From contig JBBHKE010001469.1 in the NCBI GenBank assembly GCA_037447655.1, positions 173,855-227,300 on the forward strand: 53,446 nt of DNA, read 5' to 3'. This DNA is from Zygnema cylindricum. Lineage: Eukaryota; Streptophyta; Zygnematophyceae; Zygnematales; Zygnemataceae. The notes below the pieces were generated by a model. It saw only the letters and a program-made list of their open reading frames with translations, was not told the DNA's origin and ran no database searches. This document shows, piece by piece, positions 22,300 to 34,900 of this stretch (its first letter is position 1; each line of letters begins with the position of its first letter). The position numbers were made by a program, and so were the translations under genes.

Positions 22300-23280
22300 T
22301 CAAAAACGACATCCGGCAAAGGATGTGAAATTCCACGCTAAACATCCATTAGAGCTCGTCCATGTCGACTGACTTGGTCGCATTAATTGGACACTATAAG
22401 GGGAAATCGCCACATTATAGCAGTTGTGGATTACTTTTCTAGATTTTGTGCGTTTGTTTGTTAAAATAGAAACCCGATGCTTTTGAGGCCTTTAAAGAGT
22501 GATAAAGACAATGAGAGTGATTCTGAAAAGACGATGTGATCACAAGCTGAAGGCCATTCGATAGGACAATGGAGATGAATTTGTGGCATTCGAGGGGGTA
22601 CTGTAAAGAGATGGGATTAAGGCAACAATTACATCGACTAACTTTCTAGGATTCAACACAATTGTCGAAAGTAAGATTAGAGCATTGCAAGAGATTGTGA
22701 GGGCAATAATGCATTCCACAGACCAAAACATCTTCTTGTGGGGGGACGGAAGAATAAAACTTTGCAAGAGATGGTGAGGGTGATGTCAATTCCACTGACC
22801 ACAACATCAATTTATGAGGGGATGCAATTCCCACCGCATTTGTAATCAGAGAATCACTTCAGTCTTCGATGAAAAAACAAATTACAAATTTTGGTTTGTG
22901 AGGGAGCCGACACTCCATTATCTTTGGACTCGATGATGTCAAGCTAAGGTGTACGTGGATCAAGGAAAGAAGAAAGGGAAATTTTCGGCAAGGAGTTGGC
23001 CCCAACTATTTTTGGGCTATGTTTTGTGGACGAATCACGCAATTTCGTCTTTAGCAAGGATTTGAAATCGATAACTGAGAAATCGGTCGGAAGTAGAATC
23101 TCGAATTTTATGAGGTGGAGGAAGTGGCCAACCTCTCGGACATTAAAAAATTGGATTTGGACAGGAGCCAAAATCCAATGTCAAGGAGGGGAACTTAAAC
23201 TCAAGTTCGGATTTGGAGAAATTGGACATTGACATTGATATCCGAAGCAATGTGAGCCGAAATTCTGGAATGTCTTCAGA
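22300..23280 (+). pseudogene. Decayed Ty1/copia integrase region
   Basis: Conceptual translation across frames gives copia-type landmarks: HPLELVHVD, then LKAIR-DNGDEFVAFEGVL (target-site Asp-Asn-Gly motif), RDGIKATITSTNF, ESKIRALQEIVRAIM and later FLGYVLWT. Many stops and frame changes separate them, so no protein can be made. Reverse transcriptase and LTRs were not found. The preceding 21882-22299 contains nothing I recognise. Confidence 0.65.
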
Positions 23281-23429
23281 CACTCGAAAACAAGTTTTCG
23301 AAATGGGATGAGGAAGAACTTAATGTGGAGCAAAATTTACCCTTCCACGGAGTCCCTCCAGGAGTACATGAGAGAACAAAGAAACCCTGATCGACTCATT
23401 GAGATCCGACGGTGAGGAGAGGGAAGGAG

Positions 23430-23727
23430 TGACCAGATCCTTCCTCTCCCTCTATCCCTCCCTTTCACTCTTTATCTCCCTCTCTCTCTCCTTCTCCCAC
23501 TTCCTCTCCCTCTTTCTTTCCCTCTCCCTCTCCCTCTTCATTTCCCTCTCCCTCTCCCTCTCCCTCTCCCTCTCTTTCTCCCTCTCCCTCTACCTCTACC
23601 TCTTCCTCCCTCTCCCTCTCCCTTTCTCTTTCCCTCTCTCCTTCCTCTCCCTCCACCTGGAGGGAGGGAGGGAGAGAGGGAGAGAGGGAGAGAGGGAGAG
23701 AGGGAGGGAGGGAGGGAGGGAGGACCC
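23430..23727. repeat. CT tract followed by inverted GA tract
   Basis: About 230 bp of CTCCCT repeats switch at CCTCCACCTGGAGGGAGG (about 23650-23667) to GGGAGAGA repeats ending near 23727. The two halves are complementary, so either strand could fold into a hairpin. Frames on both strands here are artefacts. Confidence 0.9.
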
Positions 23728-23904
23728 ACGGCTTGGCCCTTTTTCAACTTTACCTATTGACGTCCTTGTTTTAAGTTGAGAATTGCTGATATAGATTCCA
23801 ACATATTATGAGAGGAGGGGACAGTCCACACGTGTGTACTGCTTTCAAGATGATAGGCCTGAGGGAACCCACCGGTACGCCACTCAACGCTATACTTATC
23901 CGTA

Positions 23905-24065
23905 GTGTTGGGTATCGAGGACCTTTTGCCGATATTCGATAAATATCGAATTTGAGGTACCCGATAATCGATATATCTCCTCGATATATCGAATATCAAA
24001 ATATCCCGATATATTGCCAATATATCGCCGATATATCGTATCGCCAATATATCGAGGCTTTCGAA
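23905..24065. repeat. CGATAT palindrome-rich element fragment
   Basis: TAGTGTTGGGTATCGAGGAC is followed by dense ATATCGA/TCGATAT words. It is related to the ends of 14677-15431 and 25447-26235 but is diverged and short. Confidence 0.6.
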
Positions 24066-24447
24066 AAAAAAAATGAGAATTTTCACACGCCCCCAAAGTC
24101 ACGTGCCTTCGGACAAGGTGACCGTAAAATCTTTGCCGAAAAGAAATACGGTTTTTTTCCTGAAAGTCAGCAGAGTGAAGGAGATCTCTAAGGTACATTG
24201 AAGTGGTACACTTGTGACGTACACGTACATAATACGCAAGTACGGATTTCCATACCAAAATGGTCGGTTTTCAATTCTTTGACGATTTTAGAGATTTGAT
24301 CGTCAACTTACAAGGAAACACTAAAATCAAAACACGTATGTAAAAACTTGTTTACAGACGATATGCGATGTAACCGAGGCCTCTATAATACAGAAATTGT
24401 TGTCCGTACTATTACAAAGACCTTATGATGTTTCCATACCCCAAATA

Positions 24448-25412
24448 AGGGCACTTTCCCATGTGCTAAAGTTACATTTATTTCATGTCGTTTTCTTCTA
24501 TACCTTGGAAAAAAGCGAGAAAACACGCAGCCGTACCAAAAAATTGAAATTACCACCGTACGAGTTGCGTTACCTTGAAACTTTAACTGTACTGCAGTTT
24601 GTCATCTAGCGCAATGCAATTTGTCGTTTAGCGTGTTTCGACCCATTTTCGCATCCTTCCGGCTCATCTTCAAACTTTATATAAAATCACCTCGCGAGGT
24701 GATTTTGAACAAAGTTCCACGACGTGGGCGAATATGCATATGATTTTGCACGCGACAGAGGTTTTTGACAATTTTGTGCTCGGAGTACTAAAAAAAAACC
24801 TACTTCACGTTTCCAGCCTGTGCGAAACTTTTTTATGTGCGCTTTTATCCGTACAGTAACCGTGGAGGGGGTATCGACCAACGGACGCCATTTCGCAAAA
24901 GAGAAGACCGTGAAAGCGCCTCTCTCTCTCTCCCTCTCCCACTAACAAGTATATCTCACAATTCTTGCAATGAAAAAAGGCAAGAAAGGTATCAAATGAA
25001 AGATCTCTAAAAAATATTTATTTCGGCTATCTTTTAGCTTATTTTGATGGCAAGTAGAGTGAGAACGGACGATAAAACAAAATCCGGAAACCATGGCGGA
25101 ATGTTTTAGATTCAGTGACGTCGACGCTATCATAAGTGAGCGTGACGTCAAAATGTCACAAACCCTAAACATCTACAATGTCACAAGTAACTAGACGTCT
25201 ATAAACGTCGCTATTTTGTAAACATCATCAATTGTAGCGAGTTTTGTAGTCGTCTACAAACCGTCACAAATTACACCCACGTCTACATCCGTCACGATCT
25301 AAAGTTACGATTTCATTTCTTTACACGACGAATGCTCTGAAAGTAGTACGGAGAATCTTCGCTAAAAACAAAGTTACAAGACTAAAGTTTCGGTTACACG
25401 GGAAAGTGCCCT
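24448..25412 (-). mobile_element. TIR element, reverse copy of the 40.7-41.6 kb repeat
   Basis: Inverted ends are AGGGCACTTTCCCATGTG and ACACGGGAAAGTGCCCT. The interior is a diverged reverse complement of 40690-41600 and 47280-48170, including GTCTACAAACCGTCACAAAT and the palindrome at 24683-24706. No gene product is recognised. Confidence 0.7.
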
Positions 25413-25446
25413 AATTATATGAATTACATAATTAGTATTTTTTGTA

Positions 25447-26235
25447 GTGTTGTGTATCGGTAAGGATTTGCCGATAACCGATATGGGCCTTTTTTCGGGT
25501 ATCCGATAATCGATATATTGGTACGATATATCGACATCGGTCTTATCGCCGATAAGTAACCGATAATATCGGGTACTTATCGGCGATAATGCCGATAACG
25601 ATAATTATTGGCGATAATTGTACGGACCATACATATAAATGTACGGTCTGAACACCACTGTACATCATATTCTCCGGATGTGTACAAGCATAGAAAGTAC
25701 CGTAGCCGCCATAAAATCTGTACGATTTTGATACGGATCCAGTAAAAACGATGTACCTTTCACATCCGACGCCATGGCTTTGTCCCTTAATTCCTTGAGA
25801 TCCACTGGGGACCTGCCACGTGTCAATCTGTCGGCTTTTTTGGCAAAAGCTGCCAAAAGAGCCATTCCGGGATGCCGGCGCTCACGCTGGCCCGTCCGTT
25901 CGTGTTTTCTCATTCCAAGTCGTCCGTTCGATTCTGGCGGCGCGCAGAATGTTATTTTGCGTCCGTTGTACTTTTGTGTCCGCCGTCCTTTTCCAGTTCC
26001 ATGTTTACCAGTTTTTTAGTAAATTTCTGTACGTCGCCGTAAAATTTTTGTTCAGTTAACCGGCCAACCTTTATGTGCGGCGTTTACCGTAATAAATTCC
26101 AGTTAAACTGTAACGGAACATATTTTCATACGTGGCATGCCACGCTATATAAAATCAATAAAATAATACAGTATGTTATAAAGTACTATTGTATTCATAC
26201 TATATATTTTTTAAGTTATCGCCGATATGGAATGT
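25447..26235 (-). mobile_element. Palindrome-rich CGATAA element, reverse copy with a different core
   Basis: It begins GTGTTGTGTATCGGTAAGGA and shares both end regions with 14677-15431 in opposite orientation (for example ACGTGGCATGCCACG near 26132-26146). The centre, about 25665-26000, is unrelated to the sister copy, GC-richer, and holds an open frame on the minus strand. Confidence 0.7.
25665..25998 (-). CDS. Open frame of unknown origin inside the CGATAA element
   Basis: A stop-free minus-strand frame of about 110 codons; the first ATG is at 25913, giving 82 residues. It includes PGMALLAAFAKKADRL and SPVDLKELRDKAMASDV and is Lys/Arg/Leu-rich. GC content is well above the surroundings, and the segment replaces the core of the sister element. 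It could be a captured host-exon fragment; GTACATCG follows a DVKG codon run, compatible with a former splice donor. I recognise no family. A real, expressed gene is doubtful. Confidence 0.3.
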
Positions 26236-26810
26236 TTGTTTTTCTATAGAAAGTTCTAATACGTAGTGTTTAATATTAATAAACATTTTTGTTTATTTTT
26301 TCAGGGCTCTTTAAAAACTTCAACGTGATGAACTTTTGAAAAGTAAAAGTGGATGCAAGAGGAAATGCCGAAAGAGTTTTAGACGGAGATGTCAAAGATC
26401 ACGAAACTTCTTTGATTTTAGAAACAAAAATTATATTTTCTCATTTTTTCGAGTTTAGAAAGATCGAAATTTAGTTGTTAGTCTGTTGCTGAAAAAATGA
26501 AAATTTAACTTGAACTGCGGTATTTTTCCGCAAAACATGAGTATGAATAGTGTGGAATCTCACACAGAAAATTTAGGCTTTTGAGGAGTAGGTTGTTAGG
26601 AAAGAACATTTATCGGGAAAACATTTTTTTTCTTTGGTTTTACATTATATTTGGTTTACCGTTCCTTTTTTTCTTTTCCAACATCAAATTGTTTACCTCA
26701 AAGAAAAAAATAAACATTGACTGTTGCATTTCAAATGGAATTTACAGCTCAAAAAATGCGAAACTAGTATTGAAATCGAATAAAAACAGAATAAAAAAAC
26801 ACACCACATT

Positions 26811-26990
26811 CAATACGGTTTGTGAGAGGATTGAGGGTACGCTCCCCTCTCACACTAAATATGGTTTGTGGGAAAGGTGAAGATAAGCTCCCCCGTCACT
26901 CTAAACATTGTTTGTAAAAGGGGTGAGGGTCAATTCTCTTGTCACACTATGCACGGTTTGTTAGGGGGTGAGGGAAAGTTCTCGCATCAC
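26811..26990 (+). repeat. About 42-bp minisatellite (CACTAAATATGGTTTGTG type)
   Basis: Units contain ACACTAAATATGGTTTGTGG followed by a G-rich part and TAAGCTCC. The same family recurs at about 27770-27920, 28440-29000, 32910-33060 and 33580-34110, always in the introns or 3' flank of the LRR gene. The preceding 26236-26810 holds no recognised gene. Confidence 0.75.
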
Positions 26991-27325
26991 ACTACGAATA
27001 AATAAAAAAAGAATAAAAAAAAGAATAAAAACAAAAATTCAAAAAAATATTCAAAAAAAAATAATAAAACAAGATAAAAACAAAATAAAAACAAAGCAAA
27101 AATAGTTGAAAATAAAATGAAATCAGAATAAACACAAAATTAAAACAATTTAAAATATAATGAAAACTCAATGAAAACTCAATGAAAACAGAACGAAAAG
27201 AGAAATAAAGTACAATGAAACAGAATGAAAACGAAACGAATACCAAAAACAACAGAATGCCAATGGAAAAGAACCAAATAAAAACAAAACAAAAGCAAAA
27301 AAAAAAAAAAAAACACAACAAAAAT
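26991..27325 (-). repeat. A-rich tract (T-rich on the LRR sense strand)
   Basis: AATAAAAAC-type simple sequence. Phe-rich frames on the minus strand are artefacts of this composition. Confidence 0.85.
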
Positions 27326-27337
27326 TGAATAAAAAAA

Positions 27338-28990
27338 GATTTGAAAAGATAAAAGCAACAACGAGCATTTGAGTTTGGAGGTTTTTGAAAGCTATAAAAT
27401 CAACAGTCGGTCAAACATTTTTCAATACAAAAAAACTAAAATATTTTTTATCTTTATTTTTTGCTATCTTTTTTTTTTTTTATACATACATGCAGAAATA
27501 TAAATACAAAAACATTAACATACATGTATATTTTATATATATATATATAAATAGGAAAATGGACATGCGACACTAAGTCCCGTGTAAAGAGGCATAGGGA
27601 GGGAGATTGCGCAAAGGCTTCGGAAAGAATCAGTTTGAAAAATAGAAAGAATAGAGGAAAAAAAAGGGAGGGAGAGGAAAGGGGGGTGAGAAAGAGACTA
27701 AAAAATTAGAAAAGAGAGAGAGAGAGCAATTGATAAAAGAAAGAAGAGAAAGGGAATAAGGGGTTGGAGAAGGGTGAGGGTAAGATCCTTTGTAACGCTA
27801 AATATTGTTTGTGAGAGAGGTGAACTTAAGCTCACCTATCACACAAAAAACGGTTTGGGGGAGTGGTGAGGGTAAGTTTCCGTATCACATTAAATATGGT
27901 TGGGGGAAGAGGTGAGGGCTGTATGATTGTGTGAGAGAGAGGGGGAAAAGAAGGTGGGTGTGGGATTAAGCTCCCCATTCACATTGACTGTGGTGTTAAG
28001 GGCATTGGTCCTCCCCTCTCCAACCCTCTCCCTTCCCCTCAGCTTTTTTTTCTCCTTCTCCTTCTCTCCCTCCACCTTTCGGTCCCCGCCCCCTCTCTTT
28101 TTCCCCCTGTATCCACTTATATTGTGTGGTTTGTTTAATTAAAAAGCTTTTGGAAGAGTTGAAGAATTTGCAAAAAATTTATTTGGTAAAATATAATAAA
28201 AATTTAAAATAGTACCCTACAAAAAAGTAATAACATTACCATTACATTCATTGCTATTCACCACCATTTACAGTGAAATTTTATGACATTTTAGAAAAAG
28301 CAATTAGCTTCATGCACAGTTTAGTCTTACAAGACTTGGAGCTTTGTGAGTTGACCGATGGACGATGGAATGCTTCCACTCAACTGGTTCCAACCTAGAT
28401 ATCTGTAACACCATCCAAGCCATCAACCCCCCCAACCCTCACAGTAAACATGATTTGCGGGAAGGCTGAGGGTAAGCTCCTCCGTCATACTAAACATGGT
28501 ATTAAAGAGGGGTGAGGGTTAGGTCTCTTGTCACACTACATACGGTTTGTTGGGGGGTGAGGGATAATTCCCCATCACACTATACTTGGTTTCTAAAGAA
28601 GGGAAACTTCGCTACCTTGAAACACCAAATATCGTTTAAACGAGGGGTGAGTGTAAGCTCTCCTATAACCATACATTTAATTTGGGGGAGGGTTGATGAC
28701 AAGCTCCTCAGTCACACTAAATATGGTTTGTGGGAGGGTTGAAGGTAAGCTATCTCGTTACACTAAACATAGTTTGGGGGGGAGGGGAAGAGTGTAAGCT
28801 CCCCTTGGCACACTAAATATGGCATATGAAAAGGGCGTGGGTAATCTATTTTAACACACTAAATATATTTTATAAGTATGGTTGGGTGATTGAGTGAGCG
28901 TAATCTCTCCGTCACTTTAAAGCTGGTTTGGAGGTGGGTGAGTGTAAGCTCCTACGTCACACTAAATAAAGTTTATAGGAGGGGTGAGGG
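27338..28990 (-). repeat. 1.65-kb duplicated unit containing an LRR exon, copy 1
   Basis: It matches 32476-34110 over most of its length at about 95% identity by eye. The match includes an AT-rich stretch, a GA-rich stretch, the minisatellite and the 72-nt exon at 28331-28402. Divergence grows at the right edge. Confidence 0.85.
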
Positions 28991-31900
28991 TAAGCTCCTC
29001 AAACAAAATAAAGACAAATAAACACAGTAAAACTATATTGAACTCTCACAACAAAAACAAAAAAACACAATATCAAATTGTGATAAAAACAAAAAAAATA
29101 ATAATAATAATAAAATACTGAATAAAAAAAAAATAGACCTAGAATAAAATTAGAATAGAAATAGATTAAAACGAAGAAATAAATAAAAAAAAAGAATAAA
29201 AACACAAGAGAAAAAGGAAAAAGTATTAGAATTATTATAAAAACGCACCAAAAAAAAAAGAATAAAAACACATTTAAATGAATGAAAACAACAAAAAAGA
29301 ATTAAATAAAAAAAATACTGAAGAAAAATAGCATAGAATCGGAGTATAAATTGACCAAAAACAAACTTGGAACGAAATAAGCATAGGAAAAAAGGAAACA
29401 ATAACGCATAAAAAGGAAGGTTAAACATATTTATTACAACATTAAAATACAAAGAGAGAGTTAAGGAAAACAAAACTGGACTAAAAATAGATAAAAACAT
29501 AATAAAAACATAAAAATAATCAAATTAAAACGAAACTAGTAACACACAAAAAGGCAACAAAAATAGTGTATAAGAGGATAAAACATTGAATAAATACAAA
29601 ATAAAAGCCGAAAAAAAACGAAATAAAATACAAATAAAGAAAACAACAGAAGAGTAAAAAAAAAAAAATAGAACACAAAAAAAACAAAATCAAAATGAAA
29701 ATGAATAAAAATAGATTAAATAAAAATTAAAAACAAAATAGAAACAGAATTTCTCGGAACAAAATTGGAACTAAGTAGAAGAAAAAAACAACAAAAAAAA
29801 CAAAAAAAATAATAATAATAAAAACTGAATAGAAATAGAATAAAATAAACAATATAATAAAACACTTCAAAGATAGTACCCTACAAAAAACAATAACATT
29901 AACATTACATTCATTTCCACTAAACACCATTTTCAATGAACTTCTAACTCATTTTAGAAACAGCAATCGGCTTTGTGTAGTGTTTAGTCTTACAATTGTT
30001 CGAGGTTGGTGAGTTGACTGATGGACGATGGAATGCTTCCACTCAACTGGTTCTGTTGTAAGCTTCTGTAACGCCATCAAACCCATCAACCCCCTGAACC
30101 CTTATAAATGCCTTTATTTATTTGGTCTAGTAAAAAAAAAAACAAAAGAAAAAAAATATGAACTCTAGTTATGTACATTTGCTCTAACACAACATGGAAG
30201 TTGTAAAACTAAATAACCATTATTTTGATGCATTTTTAGTTGTAAATAACAGACTTAACACATTCCACCTTATTTGTCTATATATATTATTACATATATT
30301 ACACATATTACATATATACATACATATACATATCCACACGAAGACACGTATAATAATAACAAAATAAAAACAAAAAAATAGAATATAAACAAAATTAAAT
30401 TTGAAGAAAATAAGAATGAAAAAAAAATAAACATAAACTAAAAATTGAAAAAACACAATAAAAATATTGCAAAAACAAAATAAAACAGAAACGAATGCAA
30501 AAATAACATGAAATAAAAATTGAAAGATACTAAAAACAAAAAGAATTGAAACAAAACGATACTACAATATAAAAAAAAAAAAAAAAAAATGCAATGAAAA
30601 AGAAATGATAATAGAAAGTATAGCTGATAAGAACGTTATAAAAACAATACAAAAAAAAAATGAAAACATGATAAAAGAAAATTTAAAATAGAAAAAATAC
30701 AGAATAAAACAAAAAATAAAATAAGAATAAAAACGGAATAAAAGGGAATAAAAAAAAAATAATAAATAATTAAAATAAATAACTAAAGATAGAAAAAGAG
30801 AACAAAAAAAGCTGAATAGAAATATAATAAAATCCCAAAAAAAAACAATAAGAAACAAAACAAAAATAAAAATAAAAAGTAAAAAAAAAAAACATAAATG
30901 AAATAAGAATAAAAATGCAGCACCAAATATAAAAATGGGTAAAAAAAACAGAACAAAAACGAAATAAAAACAAAATAAAAATAGAATAAAAGTAAATAAG
31001 AGAAAATAATAAAAATATAGAATCAAAACTAAGTAGTAATAATTAAAATTTAGATGAATATAAAATAAAATAAAAAAAACAAATTAAACGGAGAAAAAGA
31101 GAAAAACAGTGTAAAACTTAATAAAGATAAAAAAAATTAGACTAACGAATAGAACAACAAACAAATAAAAACAAAGCAGAAATATGACAGATTGTTATAA
31201 TTAAAAAAATAATAGAGAAAAAAACAAAAAAAATAAAATAAAAAAACAAATGAAACAAAACAAAAAAAAACACAATAAAATCGAAATAAATATAAACGGA
31301 TGTATAATCAAAAATATCATAAAAATAGGATAAGTACAGAATAAAAACTAAAATAAAGTAAAGACTAAAATGAAAGATTGATAAAACAAAATAAAAATAT
31401 AACAAAAAATATATAAAATAAAATAAATATATATAAATTAACTAAAGATAAACTTTAAAAACAATAAAACAATATTAGAAGAAGGAGAAAGAACAATATA
31501 AAAAACGCAGAGAATAAAAATAGAACAAAAACGAAAAAAAAAACAATTAAAAACAGATTAAGAAGAAGAAAAAATAGAAAATAACAGTGTAACAATGTTA
31601 TAAATAGATAATAAATATAAATACAGAAAAAAAAATCTTCGTAAAAAAAAATAAACAATAAACAAAATAAAAATACAAAAGAACCAAACTAAAAAAAACG
31701 ATTGAAATAAAATGAAAAAAATTGAATATGACATAAAAACAAACAAAGCAAACAAAAAAAAAAAAAAAATAGAAAGAAAGTAAAAGATAGAACAAAAACA
31801 AAATAAAAATAGAAGAGGTACAGAATAAAAACCACAAAAAATGGTGAATAAAAACAGCACAAAAACTGAATAACAAACATGATAAAAAAATGAATAAAAA

Positions 31901-34900
31901 AGGAACAAAAAAAAAACGAAAACAAAAAAAAAACAAATTTAAAAAAAATAAAACAGAAAAAACTAATTAAAAAGAATAAAAATAAGAAAAAAATAGAATA
32001 AAAAAAAACCAAAAAATAAAAAAACAAAAGGAAAAACAAAAAAAAAGAATAGAAAAACAAACAAAACAGAAAAATAAATAACATAGAGTAAAATCATAAA
32101 AAGAATTGGAAAAACAGAATATAAAAGAAATAAATTGAGTAAAACCTAAGAATAAATAAAAAACGAAAAAAGAAAGATTAAAAACAATATTAAAAAAAAA
32201 AAAAAAACAAGATAAAAAGAAAATAAAAACAAAGCAAAAAAGTAAAAAAAAAAATAAAAAAAAAAAAAAAAAAAAAATAAAAAAATAAAAAAAAAAAAAA
32301 AAAAACAAAAAAAAAAAAAAAAAAAAAAATAAAAAATAAAAAAAAACAAAAAGAAAAAAAAAAAAAAACCAAAAAAAAAAAAAAACCAAAGGAAAAGACC
32401 CAAAAAAAAAAAAAAAAAAAAAAAAAAAAACACAACAAAAAATGAATAAAAAAGTATAAAGATAGAATAAAAAAAGATTTGAAAAGATAAAAGCAACAAC
32501 AAGCATTTGAGTTTGGAGGTTTTTGAAAGCGAAAAAATCAACAGTCGGTCAAACATTTTTCAATACAATAAAAACTACAATATTTTTTATCTTTATTTTT
32601 TGCTATCTTTTTTTTTTATTATACATACATGCAGAAATATAAATACAAAAACATTGGCATACATGTATTTCTAATATATATATATAAATAGGAAAATGGA
32701 TATGCGACACTAAATCCCGTGTTAAGAGGCATAGGGAGGGAGATTGCGCAAAGGCTTCGGAAAGAATCAGTTTGAAAAATAGAAAGAATAGAGGAAAGAA
32801 AAGGGAGGGAGAGGAAATGGGGGTGAGAAAGAGACTAAAAAATTAGAAAAGAGAGAGAGAGAGCGATTGATAAAAGAAAGAAGAGAAAGGGAATAAGGGG
32901 TTGGAGAAGGGTGAGGGTAAGATCCTTTGTCACGCTAAATATTGTTTGTGAGAGAGGTGAACTTAAGCTCACCTATCACACAAAAATCGGTTTGAGGGAG
33001 TGGTGTGGGTAAGTTTCCGTATCACATTAAATACGGTTGGGGGAAGAGGTGAGGGCTGTATGATTGTGTGAGAGAGAGGGGGAAAAGAAGGTGGGTGTGG
33101 GATTAAGCTTCCCATTCACATTGACTGTGGTGTTAAGGGCATTGGTCCTCCCCTCTCCAACCCTCTCCCTTCCCCTCAGCTTTTTTTTCTCCCTCTCCTT
33201 CTCTCCCTCCACCTTTCGGTCCCCGCCCCCTCTCTTTTTCCCCCTATATCCACTTATATTGTGTGGTTTGTTTAATTAAAAAGCTTTTGGAAGAGTTGAA
33301 CAATATGCCAAAATTTATTTGGTAAAATATAATAAAAATTTAAAATAGTACCCTACAAAAAAGTAATAACATTACCATTACATCCATTGCTATTCACCAC
33401 CATTTACAGTGAAATTTTATGACATTTTAGAAAAAGCAATTAGCTTCATGCACAGTTTAGTCTTACAAGACTTTGAGATTTGTGAGTTGACCGATGGACG
33501 ATGGAATGCTTTTACTCAACTGGTTCCCACCTAGATATCTGTAATACCATCCAACCCCACCATCCAACCCATCAATCCCCCAACACTCACAGTAAACATG
33601 ATTTGCGGGAAGGCTGAGGGTAAGCTCCTCCGTCATACTAAACATGGTATTAAAGAGGGGTGAGGGTTAGGCCTCTTGTCACACTAGATACGGTTTGTTG
33701 AGGGGTGAGGGATAATTCCCCCATCACACTATATTTGGTTTCTAAAGCAGTGAAACTACGCTCCCTTGACTCACCAAATATCGTTTAAACGAGGGGTAAG
33801 TGTAAGCTCTTTTATAACCATACATTTAATTTGGGGGAGGGTTGATGACAAGCTCCTCAGTCACACTAAATATGGTTTGTGGGAAGGGGGGTTTGAGTGA
33901 AAGCTCCTCCTGGCACCTGGCACAACTAAATATGATATATGGAAAGGGCGTGGCTAGGCTCTATTGACATACTAATTATGGTTGGTTGATCGGTCAACGG
34001 TAAGCTCTTCCGACACATTAACGATGGTTTGGGGGAGGGGTGAGAGTAAGCTCCTACCTCACATTGTATAGTTTATGAGGGGGGGGGAGGAGAGTAAGCT
34101 CCGTGAATTGAATTATAAAAAATGAATGCTAACTAGAACTAGATTGAACTATTGTATAAATATAAAATAAGAAACAGAAAAAATAACAGATTCAAAACAA
34201 AATAAAAATTGAACAAGGAGAGAATATGTGAGTGTAAAAATTCACTTCTGTATACAATAAAATTGGATAAAAACAATATCAAAATATGTTAAATACAAAA
34301 AAAAACTACGATACAAAGTATAAAATTGAAAAAGACAAAAAAAATAATAAAAAAAATTGAATAAAACAGATTTAACCGAGAATGAAATTAGAATAGAAAT
34401 AGAATAAAAAGCAAAAATACAATAACAAAAATAGAAAATAGTACCCTATAAAAATTAATAGCGTCACCACTAAATTCATTGCCCCTGAGCACCAGTTTTC
34501 ATGAAATTCAAACTCATTTTAGAAATAGCAATAGGCTTTTGCAAAGTTTAGTCTTACAACAGTTTGAGTCTTCCGAGCTGACCGATGGACGATGGAATGC
34601 TTCCACTCAACTGGTTGTCTAATATCCATCTGTAACACAATCCAGCCCATCAACCCCCCAACCCCTTAGAAACGCCTTCTATTTATTTGGACTGAAATAC
34701 AAAAAATATAAAGAAAAAAAGTATCAACTCTAGTTATGTACATTTGCATAACCGTTATATATATTGCCTGCGTAGTTGTAAATGACGGACTTAATATACT
34801 CCAGCCCCATTTTCGTCTTCTTCTCTCCCTTTCTCCCTTTTTGTAAAAACCCACCTTCAACCAACCCCACCTCACACCCTCTCCTCTTGTCGCCTCCCTA

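Noticed and set aside
26476-26494. Terminal LRR exon beginning after a TTTTTTCAG on the minus strand
   Set aside because: It would encode only about ten residues and such acceptors are common by chance in this T-rich strand.
26992-32556. Many Phe/Leu-rich membrane-like frames on the minus strand
   Set aside because: They arise from A-rich simple sequence in LRR introns; no start context or conserved motif.
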